Positions 59,715 to 64,000 of a stretch of 64,000 nucleotides of DNA are shown here, in pieces. The translations under genes and the position numbers were made by a program. Location of the stretch: the NCBI GenBank assembly GCA_028280485.1, contig JANQLS010000049.1, positions 186,001-250,000 of the forward strand, read 5' to 3'. This DNA is from Planctomycetota bacterium. GTDB taxonomy: Bacteria > Planctomycetota > UBA8108 > JACQVS01. How positions within the stretch are numbered: the stretch's first letter is position 1; every line of letters starts with the position of its first letter. The notes under the pieces are model-generated. The model had not been told where the DNA came from and did not search any database. It was given only the letters and a program-made list of their open reading frames with translations.

Positions 59715-60584
59715 ATGAAGGGCATCCTTTTAGCCGGTGGATCCGGAACGCGGCTCTATCCCGTTACGCGTGCGATCAGTAAACAACTGACTCCCATCTT
59801 CGATAAGCCTCTGGTCTATTACCCTCTCTCAACTTTGATGCTGTCGGGCATCCGAGAGATCTTGATCATCACCACTCCCGAAGATTCTGATTTGTTCAAG
59901 AAGCTCTTAGGAGATGGATCCGAACTCGGGATCAGCATCGAATACGCCACTCAGCCCAAGCCTGAGGGAATTGCACAAGCCTTCCTCATCGGAAAAGAAT
60001 TCATCGGTGATGACGCCTGCGCCTTAGCCCTGGGAGATAACATCTTTTACGGGCACGGATTCCCCCAAATTCTCCAGAGCGCTGCTGGTAACGATGCCGG
60101 AGCAACCGTCTTTGCTTACAAAGTCGCAGATCCCGAACGCTACGGAGTGGTCGAGTTTGATGCTGAAGGAAAAGCGATCAGCTTAGAAGAAAAGCCCGCT
60201 CAGCCTAAGTCGAGCTACGCCGTCACCGGACTCTACTTCTACGATTCACAAGTCGTTGAAATTTCCGAAAACTTGAAGCCTTCAGATCGCGGCGAGTTGG
60301 AGATCACCGATGTGAACAAAGAGTACTTAAATCGTGGTCAACTCCAAGTGGAGAAGATGGGGCGCGGCATCGCTTGGTTAGACACCGGGACTCATGAGTC
60401 TCTACTTCAAGCTGCGAACTTCATTCAAGCTATCGAAGAACGACAAGGATTAAAAGTCGCTTGCTTAGAAGAGATTGCCTTTAGGATGGGTTACCTCAAT
60501 CACGATCAAGTGGAGAGCATCGGTAAAATGATGGAAAAAACCAGTTACGGCCAGTATCTTCTTCGCATCCTTGAAGAGGACTAA
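59715..60584 (+). CDS. rmlA: Glucose-1-phosphate thymidylyltransferase
   Basis: 289 residues. [42 protein letters not shown] at 1-42 is the pyrophosphorylase signature with GGSGTRLxP and the DKP lysine; [18 protein letters not shown] near 79, [10 protein letters not shown] near 109 (Asp for Mg), EEKPAQPKS near 156 and [11 protein letters not shown] near 222 follow. It forms dTDP-glucose from dTTP and glucose-1-phosphate. GGACC precedes the ATG by a good distance. The 105-bp gap from rmlB is non-coding. Confidence 0.97.
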   Translation: MKGILLAGGSGTRLYPVTRAISKQLTPIFDKPLVYYPLSTLMLSGIREILIITTPEDSDLFKKLLGDGSELGISIEYATQPKPEGIAQAFLIGKEFIGDDACALALGDNIFYGHGFPQILQSAAGNDAGATVFAYKVADPERYGVVEFDAEGKAISLEEKPAQPKSSYAVTGLYFYDSQVVEISENLKPSDRGELEITDVNKEYLNRGQLQVEKMGRGIAWLDTGTHESLLQAANFIQAIEERQGLKVACLEEIAFRMGYLNHDQVESIGKMMEKTSYGQYLLRILEED

Positions 60585-60648
60585 TCCCTAAGTTTGTACT
60601 GACCCGTCTGGGCTAAATTAAATTCATTTTTGAAATTCATCATCCCTC

Positions 60649-61197
60649 ATGCAAGTCACTCCCACGGAACTCGACGGCGTTCTCCTGATTGAACCTAAAG
60701 TCTTTGGTGACCATCGTGGTTTCTTCTTAGAAACCTACCGCGAAGATCGTTACCACGAGAATGGCATCGAAGTGACCTTCGTCCAAGACAATCACTCTTC
60801 TTCGATCAAAGGTACATTGAGAGGCTTACACGCCCAAAAAGGGGAACAAGCTCAAGGTAAACTTGTGCGGTGTATCGAGGGATCTATATTCGATGTTGCG
60901 GTCGATCTTCGCAATGGCTCTCCGACCTTCGGCAAGTGGGTCGGCTACGAGCTAACGAGCACAAACTTTCGTCAGCTCTGGGTTCCTGTAGGCTTCCTAC
61001 ACGGCTTTTTAACTCTCAGCGATAAGGCTCAAGTCGAATACAAATGTACAACCTATTACAGCCCGGAAAATGAAATTGGCGTCGTGTGGAACGATCCTGA
61101 CATCGGCATCGATTGGGGCATCGAAACCCCCATCCTTTCCCCTAAAGACGAAAAACTCCCCCTCCTAAAAGATGTCCCGGATGAGGACAAGTTTTGA
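60649..61197 (+). CDS. rmlC: dTDP-4-dehydrorhamnose 3,5-epimerase
   Basis: 182 residues. VFGDHRGFFLETYREDRY near 18, FVQDNHSSSIKGTLRGLHAQKG near 44-65 (catalytic His in RGLHAQ), GKLVRCIEGSIFDVAVDLRNGSPTFGKWVGYELT near 71 and LWVPVGFLHGFLTLSD near 107 are the RmlC cupin blocks. It epimerises C3 and C5 to give dTDP-4-keto-L-rhamnose. The RmlD step to dTDP-L-rhamnose has no gene in this cluster; the RmlD-like gene at 15646 could serve, though it pairs better with the CapE-like enzyme. Confidence 0.97.
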   Translation: MQVTPTELDGVLLIEPKVFGDHRGFFLETYREDRYHENGIEVTFVQDNHSSSIKGTLRGLHAQKGEQAQGKLVRCIEGSIFDVAVDLRNGSPTFGKWVGYELTSTNFRQLWVPVGFLHGFLTLSDKAQVEYKCTTYYSPENEIGVVWNDPDIGIDWGIETPILSPKDEKLPLLKDVPDEDKF

Positions 61198-61350
61198 GCG
61201 CCTGAAGCTTCATTGACCTAAGCCCTTAATAAAGATCATTCCCGCTGACATTTCCGGCCCTTTTCTCGAAGAAATATTGGGACCATCCTATTCTTTTGAG
61301 TCGCATGCCTATTATTTAGGCCACGTTAAATCGAACTCAGGAGCAAGGCG

Positions 61351-62337
61351 ATGCGCCGGAAATTAAATCACAACATTGAATCTAGCCCCTCAAGCATCCT
61401 TCGACCGACCTCGTTTTTATTAGCACTCATCCTTTGTTTGGGAATGAGCAACGGTACCACTTCTGAAGGAGCAGATTCGGTTTACTTGAAAACGGGTGAG
61501 TTGTTTAGTGGAGATATCTTGCGGATCAATAAGCGTGAGGTTTCCATTCAACTTGAAAGTGGAGGTATCCTTCACTTCAGGAATTCACAAATTGATAAAG
61601 TTAAACGCTGGGTTCCTGACAAGCCTCTACCCGAGGTGATCTACTTCAATAAAAAGACCCAACCGATCACTTCAACTCCAAAGATCACCCAACAGCCGGT
61701 GACGATCAATCCATTTGAAATTGAAGAACCGATTACGATTGAGACGCATGAGCCAGAAGTTTTTACGAGTGATTCATCGTCAGCCAATTCAAAAATAGAA
61801 ACCCCTCAGGGAGTTATCGAAACGAATGTAACGACTCCCTTAACCGAAGAAAACTCTCTTCATACGTCCTCCTCGGTAGAAGAGAACTCCTCAGAACAAA
61901 TTCACGGTTCCCAGATGTCGGATTGGACGCTCAAAGCCCCGAAGGGATTTCAAATCTCTTCTCTTACATCTTCTGAAAACAGGCTTGCCTCTTGGATGGA
62001 ACCCAGTACTCAAGCGTTAGTGAATCTCTTCACCTACAAAACCGATGAAACGATCGAAGACTTCAAAAACATCTTCATCAAAAAAGTACCGGGACTTTTA
62101 CCCGCGAAAGTTTATCGCGACATCCCCTTGAATCGAGAAGGTCCTGGTGGCTTTAAAGGCTGGATCATCGAGTTGGAACAAAACATTGCTGGAGCAAAGA
62201 TTCGCCAACTGAGCCTGGTTGTTCAATCGGACAATGAAATCTTCGTCCTCCGGATGACCGCCCCCGCCTCCACCTACAAATTGCTCACCCACACCTTCGA
62301 GCAAAGCCTGCATAGCTTCAGGTTGTCAGCGGGTTAG
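61351..62337 (+). CDS. Secreted protein with N-terminal small beta-barrel and C-terminal PsbP-like region
   Basis: 328 residues. Signal segment at about 20-37 (LLALILCLGMSNGTTSEGA). Residues 43-80 (DSVYLKTGELFSGDILRINKREVSIQLESGGILHFRNSQIDKVKRW) resemble the Sm/SH3-like barrels of planctomycete surface proteins. A Thr/Glu-rich linker follows (about 95-190), then WTLKAPKGFQISSL and FTYKTDETIEDFKNIFIKKVPG, LSLVVQSDNEIFVLRMTAPASTYKLL, a fold like PsbP/DUF1795-type domains. Function unknown. The stop is TAG of a repeat (TAGTCCGCAC). Confidence 0.68.
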   Translation: MRRKLNHNIESSPSSILRPTSFLLALILCLGMSNGTTSEGADSVYLKTGELFSGDILRINKREVSIQLESGGILHFRNSQIDKVKRWVPDKPLPEVIYFNKKTQPITSTPKITQQPVTINPFEIEEPITIETHEPEVFTSDSSSANSKIETPQGVIETNVTTPLTEENSLHTSSSVEENSSEQIHGSQMSDWTLKAPKGFQISSLTSSENRLASWMEPSTQALVNLFTYKTDETIEDFKNIFIKKVPGLLPAKVYRDIPLNREGPGGFKGWIIELEQNIAGAKIRQLSLVVQSDNEIFVLRMTAPASTYKLLTHTFEQSLHSFRLSAG

Positions 62338-62371
62338 TCCGCACAATGTAGTCCGCACGCTCCGCGTGCGG
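62335..62371 (+). repeat. GTAG-type hairpin overlapping a stop codon
   Basis: TAGTCCGCACAAT partial (first TAG is the stop) then GTAGTCCGCACGCTCCGCGT + GCGG (62348-62371). Confidence 0.87.
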
Positions 62372-62387
62372 ATATCCTTAGGCTTAC

Positions 62388-62540
62388 ATTTCAAGCCCGA
62401 AGCGTCAGCGAGGGTGAAAGAATAATTCGGTTTTAAAATTCTTAGTTCGTAGGACTGACTCCCTCCTACGTTACGTAGATTGAAGTCAATTGTATTGAAT
62501 TAAGCGTGCCGCACCCTCGCTCACGCTTCGGGCTTGAAAT
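62388..62540. repeat. Inverted-repeat element, ATTTCAAGCCC subtype (153 bp)
   Basis: Arms of 29 bp, ATTTCAAGCCCGAAGCGTCA + GCGAGGGTG at the left and the reverse complement with one mismatch at the right; interior matches 50437-50590. Confidence 0.92.
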
Positions 62541-62660
62541 GTGAGTCTACCACCCCCCATTTCCTACTTTTACGATCTCACTCCATCTCTTAGAATATCC
62601 CTCCATAGAACTGAAGAGAAACCCAACTCCCAATTATCCCCATCAAAGAAGTAAGAACAC

Positions 62661-64000
62661 ATGACGCTCAATCTCGGCACTATCCTTGAGACTTCGACGC
62701 GCTACTTCCCTGAATCTCCCGCTTTAATTCACGATGACCATCGGCTCAACTACCAAGAAACTCGAGCTTGGGTCGTCGCTTTAGCTGACCATTTGAAGGC
62801 AAATGGTTTGAAGCCTGGGCAGAAGGTGGGGCTTTACATGCCGAATCGCATGAGTTTTACGATCGCATATTTCAGCATTCTATATGCTGGTGGAGTGGTA
62901 GTGCCTATCAGCTACCTCTCAGTAGCACGAGAGGTGCAATATGCCTTAGATGACTCCGAGTCCGTAGCTCTCATCACCTGGACGGAGTTTTCAGAAGTCT
63001 CCCAACAAGCCGTCGACAATGCCGAGACTTGCTCCCAGCTCTACGTCATGAATGAAGACGGAGCCCAATTTATTTTAGAGGATGAAGATTCGTTTTCCCC
63101 TACTGAAGGCGAAGGGCCAATACCAACGAATCCTGAAGACACCGCCGTCATTCTTTACACTTCAGGAACGACCGGTCAACCCAAGGGAGCGGAACTCACT
63201 CACTTCAATCTCTATTCGAACGCTCAGGTTTCCTGTGAGAAACTCTTTTGGCAACCCGGTCAAACTGGAGATGGCATCGCCCCAGGAGACGTCTGCTTAG
63301 CTGCACTTCCTCTATTTCACTCTTACTGCCAAACCTGTATTCAAAACACAGCGATTTTAGGTGGAGCCGCAATCAGCTACCTCGAACGTTTCGAACCGGT
63401 GAGAGCCTTAGAGATTTTAGAAAGAGACAAAGTCACTTTCTTTGCCGGCGTTCCCACGATGTACTTCACCCTGTTAAACGTTGAAGATCGCGAGAAGTAC
63501 GATCTCAGCAACCTGAAGTATTGCTCATCGGGTGGAGCGGCGATGCCCGTCGAAGTGATGAAGGCATTCGACGAAGCTTACGGGGTGAGCATCCTCGAAG
63601 GATACGGCTTGAGCGAAACCTCTCCTGTCGCTACGTTCAATGTTTTATTCAAACCTAAGAAGATCGGTTCGATCGGGCTTCCCATCTACGGCGTAAGCGT
63701 CAAGATTTTCGATGAGAAGGATCAAGAGCTTCCCCCGAACGAAGTCGGTGAAGTGGTCATTCAAGGTCCCAACGTGATGAAGGGGTATTACAATCGTCCC
63801 GAAGCCACTAAGGAAGCTTGTAGAAACGGATGGTTCCACACGGGCGACATGGGCAAAATGGATGAAGAGGGCTACTTCTATATCGTCGATCGAAAGAAAG
63901 ACATGATCATCCGCGGAGGCTTTAATGTGTATCCCCGCGAAGTCGAAGAAATTCTCTACGGCCATCCCGCCATTCAAGAGGCTGCGGTCATCGGTATCGC
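62661..64000 (+). CDS. Long-chain acyl-CoA synthetase-like AMP-forming ligase (3' end outside window)
   Basis: ATG at 62661; 446 residues are visible before the edge. LYTSGTTGQPKGAELTHFNL near 170 is the phosphate-binding motif (A3), LPLFHSYCQTC near 217 A4, YCSSGGAAMPVEVM near 289, LEGYGLSETSPVATFN near 313 A5, HTGDMGKMDEEGYFYIVDRKKDMIIRGGFNVYPREVEE near 393-430 contains A7, A8 and the hinge. This is the ANL superfamily FadD/menE-type pattern. It activates a carboxylate as acyl-AMP and transfers it to CoA, probably a fatty acid. The catalytic Lys of motif A10 lies beyond the window. Monocistronic as far as visible. Confidence 0.93.
   Translation, partial: MTLNLGTILETSTRYFPESPALIHDDHRLNYQETRAWVVALADHLKANGLKPGQKVGLYMPNRMSFTIAYFSILYAGGVVVPISYLSVAREVQYALDDSESVALITWTEFSEVSQQAVDNAETCSQLYVMNEDGAQFILEDEDSFSPTEGEGPIPTNPEDTAVILYTSGTTGQPKGAELTHFNLYSNAQVSCEKLFWQPGQTGDGIAPGDVCLAALPLFHSYCQTCIQNTAILGGAAISYLERFEPVRALEILERDKVTFFAGVPTMYFTLLNVEDREKYDLSNLKYCSSGGAAMPVEVMKAFDEAYGVSILEGYGLSETSPVATFNVLFKPKKIGSIGLPIYGVSVKIFDEKDQELPPNEVGEVVIQGPNVMKGYYNRPEATKEACRNGWFHTGDMGKMDEEGYFYIVDRKKDMIIRGGFNVYPREVEEILYGHPAIQEAAVIGI

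Noticed and set aside
19561..62540. CRISPR array made of the palindromic repeats
   Set aside because: Copies are scattered across more than 40 kb, vary in stem, have no regular spacers and no cas genes nearby.

Overview
The window looks like a piece of a Planctomycetota-type (PVC group) chromosome, G+C in the mid-40s by eye. The signs are: three secreted proteins carrying EF-hand/dockerin-like doublets of the form RGDxNxD..DISD; a HemP-like small protein; the carbamoyltransferase/SxtJ/DUF5989 trio; several sulfotransferases; and a secreted GDT..YPLG-type beta-propeller family that I associate with planctomycetes. Shine-Dalgarno sites are strong on some genes and absent on others, and TTG/GTG starts occur. 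Phylum is an inference; no rRNA is present.

Layout. 1-5 kb: secreted proteins on the minus strand (Kelch, VWA, FG-GAP/dockerin, HemP). 5-9.3 kb: a secreted PQQ-like propeller converges on the carbamoyltransferase-SxtJ-DUF5989 operon. 9.9 kb: tRNA-Leu(UAG). 10-15 kb: sugar-dehydrogenase-like secreted protein, GmhB, GalE, GT2. 15.6-31.8 kb: a glycan region with a CapE/WbjB-like dehydratase and its RmlD-like partner, a NodB-like protein, three sulfotransferases, a 2OG-Fe(II) oxygenase, GT2, Wzx-like flippase, lipid/sugar kinase-like protein, methyltransferase and a beta-helix protein. 32-34.6 kb: an A+T-rich islet of small membrane/lipoproteins. 35-42.5 kb: a second beta-helix protein (lipoprotein), two tandem GT2s, then UDP-xylose synthase and UDP-glucose dehydrogenase. 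42.8-55.5 kb: mostly housekeeping (PolX, TypA, arginase, GlpD, ThiI, DJ-1/PfpI, QueE). 55.5-64 kb: envelope proteins including a HEXXH lipoprotein, RmlB-RmlA-RmlC, and an acyl-CoA ligase that runs off the right edge.

How the genes fit together: much of the window could build, modify and export a sulfated, carbamoylated, deoxysugar- and uronate/xylose-containing surface glycan. NDP-sugar supply comes from GalE, Ugd/Uxs, RmlABC and the CapE-like pair. Assembly uses five GT2s and a flippase. Decoration uses the sulfotransferases, carbamoyltransferase, methyltransferase, oxygenase and NodB-like protein. The two secreted beta-helix proteins may bind or cut such glycans.

The most unusual content is intergenic. 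Short hairpins preceded by GTAG, with stems that vary but stay complementary, sit at gene ends, and in seven or eight cases the hairpin's own TAG is the stop codon of the gene. In three convergent pairs they flank a central bidirectional terminator symmetrically. A second family forms about 75-220 bp inverted-repeat units (REPIN/MITE-like) with near-perfect 28-33 bp arms. No Y1/RAYT transposase is present in the window.
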